Shown here in pieces: positions 26,256 to 34,144 of a stretch of 64,000 bases of DNA. How positions within the stretch are numbered: position 1 is the first letter of the stretch; each line of letters begins with the position of its first letter. The stretch comes from Caballeronia udeis (lineage in GTDB: Bacteria > Pseudomonadota > Gammaproteobacteria > Burkholderiales > Burkholderiaceae), in the NCBI RefSeq assembly GCF_001544555.2, contig NZ_FCOK02000015.1, positions 1 to 64,000 of the forward strand, in the 5' to 3' direction. The position numbers and the translations under genes are program-made. Below the pieces are notes generated by a model. It was not told the DNA's origin. It did not search any database and was given only the letters and a program-made list of their open reading frames with translations.

Positions 26256-27320
26256 ATGCTATTCAATCCACTTCAAGTAGGTTCTCTCACCCTGCCCAAC
26301 CGCATCCTTCTGGCACCACTGACACGCGCCCGTGCCGACGCTGGCCACATGCCCAACGCGCTGATGGCCGAGTACTACAGCCAGCGTGCCACCGGCGGCC
26401 TGCTGATTTCCGAATGCACCATGGTGGCGCCTGGTACATCGGCCTTCGTCAATGAGCCTGGCATCTACAACGACGCGCAGATTGCAGCCTGGAGGCAGGT
26501 GACCGACGCGGTGCACGCCAAGGGCGGACGCATCTTCATGCAGATCTGGCACGCTGGCCGCGCAGCCTACCCTGGCGCTGCCGATGGCGCCCCCATTGTC
26601 TCCAGCAGCGCCACCGCCATTGAGGGTGAGATCCACACGCCCCAAGGCAAGGTGCCGCACGCGGTGCCTCGCCCCCTGACCGTCGAAGAGATTCCCGGCA
26701 TCGTGGCTGCGTTTGCTCAAGGCGCACGCAACGCCATTGCCGCCGGCTTTGATGGTGTGGAAGTACACGGCGCCAACGGCTACCTGATTGACCAGTTTCT
26801 GCGCGACACGCCCAACCAGCGCACCGATGCTTACGGCGGATCGCTGGAAAACCGTGCACGTTTGCTGTTCGAGGTACTCACTGCCGTGACCCAGGCGATC
26901 GGCTCCGAACGTGTGGGTCTGCGCCTGTCGCCTCTCAACAGCTTCAACAGCATGAAAGACAGCGACCCGCTGGCCCTCATCGGCTTCCTGGCCGATAGGC
27001 TCAATGTCTTCAAGCTGGCCTACCTGCACGTGATGCGCGCCGATTTCTTCGGCGTGCAGAAGGCCGATGTCATGCCCGTAGCGCGTGAAAAGTACAAGGG
27101 TGTGTTGGTGGGCAATATGGGTTACAGCGCTGATGAGGCAGAGGCAGCTATTGCCGAAAGTAAGCTTGACGCTGTGGCCTTTGGCACCGCCTTCCTGGCT
27201 AACCCGGACCTGCCCGCACGCATCAGGGCCAAGGTACCGCTGAACGCGCCTGACTCCAACACGTTCTACGCAGGTGGCGCCAAGGGCTATACAGACTATC
27301 CGACGCTGCAGGTCGCGTAA
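26256..27320 (+). CDS. Old yellow enzyme family NADH:flavin oxidoreductase (NemA-like)
   Basis: 354 residues, an FMN-binding (beta/alpha)8 barrel. Family segments in order: NRILLAPLTRARAD, EYYSQRATGGLLISECTMV, FMQIWHAGRAA, GFDGVEVHGANGYLIDQFLR (substrate His and Asn), RTDAYGGSLENRARLLFEV and VAFGTAFLANPDLPARI. Such enzymes reduce activated alkenes, quinones, nitroesters and N-ethylmaleimide. In a window full of quinol- and enone-producing pathways a role in clearing electrophiles is plausible. The 210-bp gap to the regulator holds no clear promoter. Confidence 0.88.
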   Translation: MLFNPLQVGSLTLPNRILLAPLTRARADAGHMPNALMAEYYSQRATGGLLISECTMVAPGTSAFVNEPGIYNDAQIAAWRQVTDAVHAKGGRIFMQIWHAGRAAYPGAADGAPIVSSSATAIEGEIHTPQGKVPHAVPRPLTVEEIPGIVAAFAQGARNAIAAGFDGVEVHGANGYLIDQFLRDTPNQRTDAYGGSLENRARLLFEVLTAVTQAIGSERVGLRLSPLNSFNSMKDSDPLALIGFLADRLNVFKLAYLHVMRADFFGVQKADVMPVAREKYKGVLVGNMGYSADEAEAAIAESKLDAVAFGTAFLANPDLPARIRAKVPLNAPDSNTFYAGGAKGYTDYPTLQVA

Positions 27321-27459
27321 ATCACCGCCCCAGAAGATCGAAGAAATGAGCCACTTTATACCCAATGCTCTGCCCTTCGATCTTGCGAAGCTGTGAATCG
27401 AGGGCGTCTACCGAGTGTTGTGCGCCATCACGATCTTTAATTGATAAGTTGCCTCGGTT

Positions 27460-27852
27460 TTCCTGCGGTCAGCCCAGGCACTCATTCAGATGATAGGTCG
27501 AGTTGCTCGGAATGGAAACGAGAAGGCGATCTTGTACGCTGACGTGACGACTCGGGCGATGAAACAGGCGATCGATGAGACAGATAGGCGCAGGCAGCTT
27601 CAAATTGCCTTTAACGAAGACAATGGAATTTCTCCGGTCTCTTCTGTGCGAAAACTAGCAGGAGAAGAGACGAGTACGGAGGAACCCACAGTTCATACTG
27701 AGGCCTTCTGCGAGAATTTGTCCGACCTTTGCGATCAAATTACTGCCAAGGAACAGCAGCTACTCGAATTTACCGATACCGGTGATGAACAGCGCGTCGA
27801 GGATATCCGCCGTCAGTTGGATGGTTTGTACCGGCAATTCATCTACATCTGA
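27460..27852 (+). pseudogene. UvrB C-terminal fragment
   Basis: The frame opens after a TAA at 27445 and reads [18 protein letters not shown], then [20 protein letters not shown] and [15 protein letters not shown], matching helicase motif VI and the following region of UvrB, and ends with a UVR-domain-like stretch ([19 protein letters not shown]). About 130 of the usual 670 residues remain; it was displaced with the surrounding mobile elements. An ATG at 27490 could express the UVR tail, but function is unlikely. Confidence 0.8.
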
Positions 27853-28009
27853 TCGTTTGCCGGCATTAGGGTGCGTGGCCGACCGATCTGCACCTAGCGC
27901 AGACGGTCCGCTAATCGTTCGAGCGAAGGGGTGAGCCACCGAGGCGCAGTGAGGTCGGCTGAAAAAAGTGGACGCCAACATTCCGTAGAATTGAGGAATG
28001 GAGGCATTG

Positions 28010-28278
28010 ATGAAGCGAATCCCGAAGGCTGTGTACACGAAGGAATTTCGTGAAGAAGCAGTAAAACTGACAATGACTGACGGAGTGGGCGTGTCTGAAG
28101 CTGCCCGTCGATTGTCAATATCGATGAAGACGTTGGCGAACTGGGTTCGCGCCGCAAAGGACGGCAAGCTGGAGAACGTCGGGCAAACCCAGAAACCACT
28201 GACAGAGATCGAGGCGGAGCTGAGCCGGCTCAAGCGAGAGTTGGCAGAAGTGAAGATGGAGCGCGATCTGTTAAAAAA
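28010..28278 (+). pseudogene. IS3-family OrfA, 5' part (interrupted by IS110)
   Basis: Starts at ATG 28010 (GGAGG upstream) with MKRIPKAVYTKEFREEAVKL, then a helix-turn-helix (GVSEAARRLSISMKTLANWV) and coiled coil (IEAELSRLKRELAEVKMERD). At LLK the sequence enters an IS110 element; the missing end, FATYFAKESR and stop, reappears at 29884-29919. Joining the pieces restores a normal OrfA. Confidence 0.85.
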
Positions 28279-28508
28279 CAGGTTAAGAGGCGCGCCCCTG
28301 CCCGAAGGGCAGAAACTCCCGGGCGGCGCTACACTGATACGCATCAGAGGGAGCGGCCGTCGAATTATTGGTGATTCATCCCGTTAAAAAACATGGTCCA
28401 GGGACTGATGCGGACCCAGCATTGGTGACGCCGCCAGGCGATCCCGTTCAGGAAGGTGATCAACTCCGCTGTCCCGCCCTCTGACCATCCTATAGGTGGA
28501 GGGCAGAC
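28279..28508 (+). ncRNA. Candidate bridge-RNA region of the IS110 element
   Basis: IS110-group elements carry a structured guide (bridge) RNA in the non-coding end upstream of the transposase. This 230-bp stretch is G/C-rich and stem-forming; for example CTGCCC (28298-28303) and GGGCAG (28307-28312) form a 6-bp stem with a GAA loop. Exact RNA ends and the target- and donor-binding loops were not resolved. Confidence 0.35.
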
Positions 28509-29864
28509 ATGAAGACGACGAAGTCCCGAGGCGCCGCCAACGCGGCACAGATCACGGTAGTGCACCCTCATGCTGCGGCGATCGACATCGGCGCGCAGTT
28601 TCATGTGGTCGCGGTCGGACCGGAACGTGATCCGGAACCGGTCCGCTCATTTCGCAGCTTCACGCAGGAGCTTCACCAGCTCGCGCAGTGGCTCAAGCAG
28701 GTGGAAGTCACCACGATTGCCATGGAGTCAACCGGCATTTATTGGATTCCCGCGTTCGAAGTATTAGAAGCGTACGGCTTCGAAGTGGTGTTGGTTAATG
28801 CGCGGGACGTGAGGAACGTCCCGGGCCGCAAAACTGATGTCAACGACGCACAGTGGCTGCAGAAGCTTCACGCGTACGGCCTGCTGCGGGCCAGCTTCCG
28901 TCCCCGGCATGATATTGCGACGTTACGCGCCTATCTGCGTCAACGCGAACGACTACTCGAGTATGCCGCAGCTCATATCCAGCACATGCAGAAGGCGCTG
29001 ATGCAGATGAACCTGCAACTGCATCATGTTGTGCAGGACGTCACCGGCGTTACCGGCATGAAGATCATCCGCGCGATCGTCGCCGGAGAACGTAATCCAG
29101 AAGAACTAGCCCGACATCGTGACGTCCGCTGCAGGGCATCAATAGAAACGATTCGCGATGCGCTGGTCGGTCATTATCAGGACGAACACGTGTTCGAATT
29201 GACCCAGGCAGTCGCGCTCTATGACTTTTATCAGACGCAAGTTAAGCAGTGCGACGAACGTATTGAACTCGTGCTTCGGCAACTACAGGAAAATGCGACG
29301 CCGGTGAGCACCCCACTGCCTGCCGCGCGTCGTCGGAGCAAGCAGTCAAACGACTTCTCGTTCGATGTGCGCGCAGAACTCTACGACGTGCTCGGCGTGG
29401 ACCTGACACAGATCCACGGGCTCGGCCCCTACCTTGCGCTGAAACTGGTCGCCGAATGCGGCACCGACATGTCGCGCTGGCCGACGGTGAAACACTTCAC
29501 ATCGTGGCTGTGTCTGGCGCCGGGCAACAAGATTTCCGGCGGCAAAGTGCTGTCCTCCAAAACGCGTCGCTCATCCAGCAAGGCTGCTGCTGCGCTGCGT
29601 CTCGCTGCCGTCACGATTGGCAAGACGGACACCGCACTCGGCGGTTTCTACCGACGGTTGTCCGCGCGGATTGGAAAAGCAAAGGCCGTCACGGCTACGG
29701 CCCGCAAGGTCGCGGTGCTGTTCTATAACACATTGCGTTTCGGGATAAAGTATGTCGATCCCGGTGCCGAATACTATGAAGAACGCTACCGGCAGCGGGT
29801 CCTGAAAAATCTCACCCGACGAGCCGAATCCTTGGGCTTTGTATTGCAACCCAAACCGGCCTGA
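28509..29864 (+). CDS. IS110-family transposase (DEDD recombinase)
   Basis: 451 residues, apparently intact. The N-terminal RuvC-like DEDD domain shows AAIDIGAQFHVVAV (first Asp), IAMESTGIYWIPAFEVLE (Glu) and GRKTDVNDAQWLQKLH (two Asp). After a helical linker the C-terminal Transposase_20 domain contains the catalytic serine region (LGPYLALKLVAECG, then SWLCLAPGNKISGGKVL). It is longer than average owing to a linker around residues 260-290. Its start follows GGTGGAGGGCAGAC. Confidence 0.92.
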   Translation: MKTTKSRGAANAAQITVVHPHAAAIDIGAQFHVVAVGPERDPEPVRSFRSFTQELHQLAQWLKQVEVTTIAMESTGIYWIPAFEVLEAYGFEVVLVNARDVRNVPGRKTDVNDAQWLQKLHAYGLLRASFRPRHDIATLRAYLRQRERLLEYAAAHIQHMQKALMQMNLQLHHVVQDVTGVTGMKIIRAIVAGERNPEELARHRDVRCRASIETIRDALVGHYQDEHVFELTQAVALYDFYQTQVKQCDERIELVLRQLQENATPVSTPLPAARRRSKQSNDFSFDVRAELYDVLGVDLTQIHGLGPYLALKLVAECGTDMSRWPTVKHFTSWLCLAPGNKISGGKVLSSKTRRSSSKAAAALRLAAVTIGKTDTALGGFYRRLSARIGKAKAVTATARKVAVLFYNTLRFGIKYVDPGAEYYEERYRQRVLKNLTRRAESLGFVLQPKPA

Positions 29865-29883
29865 TCGGGAGGAGTTTCTCAGG

Positions 29884-30022
29884 AAGTTTGCAACGTACTT
29901 CGCGAAGGAGTCGCGGTGAAGTACGGCGCAATTGAGCAGATGCGACAGCAGTACCCTGTGCCGCCGATGTGCCGGTTCCTGGGCGTGTCCACGAGTGGCT
30001 ACTATGCTTGGCGCAAACGGCC
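29884..30022 (+). pseudogene. IS3 remnant: end of OrfA and start of OrfB
   Basis: 29884-29919 supplies the last codons of the interrupted OrfA. A GTG at 29916 overlapping its stop opens OrfB (KYGAIEQMRQQYPVPPMC, then FLGVSTSGYYAWRKRPL), which is lost near 30022 where the sequence changes to a hairpin region. Confidence 0.8.
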
Positions 30023-30379
30023 GCTGTTGTTAAGGATTGTTGGACGCCTGCCCCAAACCGCAGGCGTGTGACTACCCTGGCGCCGGCGGGCAGGCGTCCA
30101 ACAATCCTCGAGGGAGGAAACCGCGGGATGCTCAGAGGCAGCTCGAACTGGCAGCCGTTATGGTGATTAGACCAGTGGCATTGTCGCCTAGGTCTCGACA
30201 AACCTGTAGAAATGGCAGCGGATGCTGAGGTGAGAGCCTCGATGCCCCTGTTTTTGCAAAGTCGCGCGATGTCATTTGGCTGCGATCGACTGGTTTGGGG
30301 CGTCGGACGCAACGGTCCCCTAGCGGCTCTCGTTGCCGAAGAGCCGACCGTAGGTTAATGCACTGCGGCGCGATGAGAT
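30023..30379. other. Non-coding junction between IS3 and IS91, with a long hairpin
   Basis: No gene supported. It includes the 20-bp-arm inverted repeat at 30033-30108 and about 270 bp that probably belong to the 3' non-coding end of the IS91 element, which is transcribed leftward. Confidence 0.45.
30033..30108. repeat. Perfect 20-bp inverted repeat with 36-nt loop
   Basis: Left arm 30033-30052 (AGGATTGTTGGACGCCTGCC) and right arm 30089-30108 are exact reverse complements. No T tract follows. Its place at the 3' side of an IS91-type transposase gene suggests an end structure (ori/ter hairpin) of that rolling-circle element. Confidence 0.7.
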
Positions 30380-31584
30380 TCACGCGTGACAGTTCTCCAC
30401 AGGTGGGGCTCGAATCGGAGCGCTGCGTTGAAAGATGTCGATAACGATCATCAACGACCCGCAATGTCGACACACGAAGCTTGGGCCTGCCGCGCACGTT
30501 GATGCATCTGCGACGGGATCGACCGCGCGTGGCAACACATGCAGCAACGCTCGTATCCTCGAGAGATTGTCGCGGCGTGACGGGTTTGCGAGCAGGCCGT
30601 AGTGGCGAATTCGGTGGAAGCCACCCGGCAACACGTGCAGCAGGAATCGGCGGACGAACTCATCGGCCATGAGCGTCATCGTCTTATTGCGTGTGTGCCC
30701 GTCCATCCGATAGTCTTTCCAGCGGAAGGTGACGCCACGCTCATCGAGTGCGATCAGTCGTTGATTTGAGATCGCCACCCGGTGCGTATAGCGCGACAGA
30801 TAAGCCAACACGGCTTGCGGTCCCGCAAATGGTCGCTTGGCATACACCACCCATTCGCACGCACGCATCGGGGCAAGCCACTCGGCGAACACTTCCGGAT
30901 CGGCAAGCGCGGCGCATTTACCGAAGAACCGCAATTGACCGCGGTCATACGCCGCGGCCAGCTCTTCGAGGAAGCGGCGCCGGAACAGTCGCGAGAGCAC
31001 GCGCACGGGTAGGAAGAAGCCTGGCTTGCAAGCGACCCATCGGCCTCGATCAGGAGACAGGCCACCGCCAGGGACGATTCCGTGGACATGAGGATGGTGC
31101 GTGAGCGCTGAGCCCCATGTGTGTAAGACCAGAGTCGCGCCGACCTGTGCTCCGAGGTGCTTCGGATCCGCGGCAATCGTGCGCAGCGCCTCGGCGGCCA
31201 TATCAAACAACAGGCCGTACATCACCGCCTTGTTGTAATACGCAATCTCGCTGATCGGAGCCGGTAGTGTGAAGACCACGTGGTAATACTCGACGGGCAG
31301 AAGATCTTCCTGGCGTGCGTCTAACCACCGTCGTGCGGCCGTGGCCTGGCACTTTGGGCAGTGTCGGTTGCGGCACGAGTTGTAGGCGACTTCGACCGCC
31401 GCGCACCCTTCGCAACGCAACACATGTCCCCCCAGTGCCGCGCTACGGCACTGCTCGATTGCTGACACGACCTTCAACTGACCCAGGCTGAGGTTCGCGG
31501 ACTCGCGCCACTGTGAACCCAGAGATCGAAAGTATGCGGTCCATCAGCGACGCCCCTCAATTCAGGTGACGGAGCGTGTGACAT
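30380..31584 (-). pseudogene. IS91-family (HUH) transposase, frameshifted near its N-terminus
   Basis: The main frame to 30380 has an N-terminal zinc finger (CEGCAAVEVAYNSCRNRHCP, then CQ), the HUH motif ALTHHPHVHGIVPGGG and the C-terminal SRYTHRVAISNQR and ADEFVRRFLLHVLPGGFHR. Upstream of 31477 the frame continues as FRSLGSQWRESANLSLGQLK, while the likely start MSHAPSPELRGVAD (ATG at 31584) is in another frame, implying an indel near 31545. Alternatively translation starts internally at TTG 31477. The start lies 14 bp beyond the IS66 tnpC stop. Rolling-circle IS91/ISCR elements can move neighbouring DNA. Confidence 0.8.
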
Positions 31585-31600
31585 GTGGTGGGAACGCGGA

Positions 31601-31741
31601 TCAGCGTAGGTTGGCCGGCAGCTTCCAGGGAAGCAGCGCGTCGTAGTCGTCGACCGTCTTTGCCAGAGGCAACCGCTGGAACAGCCAGGTGAGATAGCGA
31701 TACGGATCGATGCCGTTGGCTTTTGCTGACTCGACCAGCGA
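31601..31741 (-). CDS. tnpC: IS66 transposase TnpC, exon 2
   Basis: Encodes SLVESAKANGIDPYRYLTW and on to LPWKLPANLR and stop, the standard C-terminus of IS66 TnpC. It lies on the far side of the group II intron. Exon 1 (1,440 nt) plus this exon (141 nt) give 527 codons with stop, a normal TnpC of 526 residues, and the join ...ASANLY+SLVESAK... matches the family exactly. Confidence 0.9.
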   Translation of the reverse strand, partial: SLVESAKANGIDPYRYLTWLFQRLPLAKTVDDYDALLPWKLPANLR

Positions 31742-31782
31742 GTCGGGTAGCAGCGACGCATTGCTACGTCGCCGCCCCCTAA

Positions 31783-31816
31783 GAACGGAACGGGCGAGTT
31801 TCCCCGCATTCCGCTC
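31783..31816 (-). ncRNA. Group II intron domain V
   Basis: Exactly 34 nt. On the minus strand it starts GAGCGGAATGCGGGG, has a GAAA tetraloop and ends CCGTTC; it follows the bacterial domain V pattern with its paired arms. It is the catalytic core of the ribozyme. Confidence 0.9.
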
Positions 31817-31823
31817 AAGCCTT

Positions 31824-33527
31824 TCAAAGCCCCGTTGCCGGAGCCGGTTTCACCGCTGAGGACCGCTGGCCACGCGCGATCTGATGGCAGTCCGGATGCA
31901 GCATCACCAGGTTACGACTCGCGTCCGTGCCACCATCGATTACGCGTTCCAGATGGAAGAGACGCCACCCACTGGATTTGGTAATCGGCTGGTTGCAGGT
32001 TGGGCATGTGCGTCCCTGATTCCACCATAGCCGGATGAGCCGCTTCCGACCTTTGAGTGAGTCCATCATCTCGAAGCCAAGACGCTCCTCGAAATAACTT
32101 TCCCACTGAGGGTCGAACGGGTTGGCGGCAGCCTTGATTTTTCGGTGCCGCCGGATCGGCGTGTTGGCGATGTCATGGAGCGCCAGGAGTTCAGGCGCTC
32201 CTGTACTGGGCACTTTGCCAGTCTCCGTACCAAAGACCCAGTGCCGGGCGTCGACGGTTCGGAAGTACTTCCGTCGGACCCAGCGTGCGCCTTTGTTCGG
32301 ATGCCGACGCTGTGCCCAGCGCCATAGACACCGCCAGATCTCGAGACTCACCTTGCCGAAGACGCGCTTTGATACGACATGACGATGATAGTTTGCCCAT
32401 CCGCGAATCAACGGGTTGAGTTTCCTGATCAGCCAGTCGTGCCGTACTGTCGCGTTGTCCTTCACGATATCCCTCAGCTTGCGCAGGAAGCGCTGAACGT
32501 TCGCTTTCGCAGGCTTAATCAACAGCTTGCGGCCATACTTGCGCACGTTCATACCAAGGAAATCGAACCCATCTTCAATATGCGTGATCCGGGTCTTTTC
32601 TGGCGATAGCGATAACCCCCGTTCCGCCAGAAACCGCTCAACCACGGGCCGAACCTCATCTACCAGCACTTCACGCGTTGCACCGGTGATAACAAAGTCG
32701 TCTGCATAACGAACGAGGTTGATTTTCGACACATTACGACCGCGCCGGTTGAACTTAACCCGTAGCGTTCGTTCCAACCCGTCGAGCGTCATGTTCATCA
32801 ACGAGGGCGAGATAATACCGCCCTGCGGTGTACCCGCATCCGTTGAGTGAAGGACACGATTATGAAGGTAGCCAGCCTTCAACCACTTCCGCAATATCGC
32901 CTTGTCCGTGGGGATGTTGGCGATCAGCCAGTCATGCGAGATTTCGTCAAAGCAGCTGCGGATGTCAGCCTCTAGAATCCACTGAGCGCAAGCACGTCCG
33001 CCCAATGCTATGAAGCACTGACCGATCGCATCGTGCGTGGACCGAGCAGACCTGAATCCATAGGAATTAAGGTCTGCCGTCGTCTCCGCGATGGGCTCAA
33101 GAGCGAGCAGATGCAGCGCCTGCCACGCTCTGTCGATCATGCACGGAATTCCGAGGGGCCGCATCTTTTTCCCGTCGGCCTTGGGGATGTATATCCGCCT
33201 CAACGGACGCGGCTGGTAGCCGCGCCGATTGAGCGACGACACTGCTTTGAGCTTGGCCCCCGGCGTTGACCATATGACTCCATCAACGCCGGGAGTACGT
33301 TTGCCGCGATTACCAGTCACCCGTTTCACGGCGAGTGCCTTGCCGCTGAACGAGTGGGTCAGCAACCATTGCAGGGATTTCACCTTGCTATGTTTGCCGG
33401 CCTGTTCGGCCTTCACGATGCGTGCTTGCAGCCGTCGAACCTCGCGATGACATTTGACCCAATCAATGCGGTGCCAATGTGTCGCGCGGTCGAAGGACGC
33501 ACCCGCGCCGAGTTGCTGCACAGTCAT
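31824..33527 (-). CDS. ltrA: Group II intron reverse transcriptase/maturase with HNH endonuclease (LtrA-like)
   Basis: 567 residues in order: N-terminal RT0 region (residues about 20-70), RT palm with GTPQGGIISPSLMN and the active-site LVRYADDFVITG, maturase X domain (KLNPLIRGWANYHRHVV) and a C-terminal zinc/HNH nuclease (CPTCNQPITKSS, LFHLERVIDGGTDASRN, LHPDCH). It splices the intron and retrohomes it into uninterrupted tnpC targets. The frame is intact and inside domain IV. Confidence 0.95.
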   Translation of the reverse strand: MTVQQLGAGASFDRATHWHRIDWVKCHREVRRLQARIVKAEQAGKHSKVKSLQWLLTHSFSGKALAVKRVTGNRGKRTPGVDGVIWSTPGAKLKAVSSLNRRGYQPRPLRRIYIPKADGKKMRPLGIPCMIDRAWQALHLLALEPIAETTADLNSYGFRSARSTHDAIGQCFIALGGRACAQWILEADIRSCFDEISHDWLIANIPTDKAILRKWLKAGYLHNRVLHSTDAGTPQGGIISPSLMNMTLDGLERTLRVKFNRRGRNVSKINLVRYADDFVITGATREVLVDEVRPVVERFLAERGLSLSPEKTRITHIEDGFDFLGMNVRKYGRKLLIKPAKANVQRFLRKLRDIVKDNATVRHDWLIRKLNPLIRGWANYHRHVVSKRVFGKVSLEIWRCLWRWAQRRHPNKGARWVRRKYFRTVDARHWVFGTETGKVPSTGAPELLALHDIANTPIRRHRKIKAAANPFDPQWESYFEERLGFEMMDSLKGRKRLIRLWWNQGRTCPTCNQPITKSSGWRLFHLERVIDGGTDASRNLVMLHPDCHQIARGQRSSAVKPAPATGL

Positions 33528-34144
33528 CTGCTTTTCCTCCTTGAACGGTTAATCAAGCTATCTCGTGACGAAAGACCATGCGGAAGTCTGCCCGCTTTCG
33601 CGCGGGATGATGTTGTCGTGTAACTCAACCCCTATCCGACCCATTACAGGTCAGCCTTCGCTTTTTCCGCACTCCCATGCCCGCACCGCCATCAGCCTTC
33701 CTCGCGGTCGGCCTGCCCGATTGGGCGGCTGTACGGGGTTTCCGTGTTCCACACAGCTCGCAAGAATGGTTTAGGTTCCGCCTTTTCACCGGTAGCGTTG
33801 TCGTCCGTGCCGCCCCACTATACAAAGAGCGGACCCGCTACATTCCCATTTTGGGTCAGGCCTGTCAGTGTCTTTGGCCTGTTCGCGATGACGGTGTTTA
33901 AACAGCGATTCAGATGCCTTAACCTTGCCATCCAGTCAGATCTCCTTCCGCGTCGACACTCGCAGAAGCGCCTTGGTCTCACAACTTCAGCGTGGCTTAC
34001 GCCGAGCTTCTTTGTCTCGGTGGCTTCACACGATGCCGTTGCCAGCCTCGCATGCACCGATAGACTACGGGCGACGGAACGCCCGGTTTCCTGCCGCCCT
34101 ACAGCGACGGCGAAACAACGAACTGCGCGACTTTCACGTCGCAC

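Larger units (their letters stand above)
28279..29883 (+). mobile_element. IS110-family insertion sequence inside an IS3 orfA
   Basis: Boundaries follow from the split orfA: left junction just after TTAAAAAA (28271-28278) and right junction just before AAGTTTGC (29884). About 1.6 kb with a 230-bp non-coding left end, one transposase gene and a very short right end (about 19 bp), the IS110-group layout. No terminal inverted repeats, as usual for the family. Exact ends may be off by 1-3 bases because of the A run. Confidence 0.8.
31742..34144 (-). mobile_element. Group II intron, 2,403 bp, full length
   Basis: Ends are fixed by the host gene: exon 1 ends at 34145, the intron starts GTGCGAC (GUGYG consensus) at 34144 and ends CCGAC (AY consensus) at 31742, and exon 2 begins at 31741. 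It has about 600 nt of 5' ribozyme, an encoded reverse transcriptase/maturase, a 34-nt domain V (31783-31816) and a domain VI hairpin (31742-31780). All parts of a mobile, self-splicing element are present. Confidence 0.92.

Noticed and set aside
26259..27365. 368-codon open frame antisense to the old yellow enzyme
   Set aside because: No family motif, exactly covers a well-recognised gene on the other strand.
246..29864. The two IS110-type genes as ends of a composite transposon around nag and phn
   Set aside because: The transposases differ in sequence and the left one is truncated, and IS110 elements do not form classical composites.
30033..30108. Integron attC site
   Set aside because: The arms show GTTGGAC first and GTCCAAC last, the reverse order of an attC site (RYYYAAC...GTTRRRY), and no integrase or cassette array is nearby.
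31474..31827. 117-residue minus-strand protein
   Set aside because: It joins intron domain V/VI, IS66 exon 2 in the wrong frame and the IS91 start; only the MSHAPSPELRGVAD part is meaningful.
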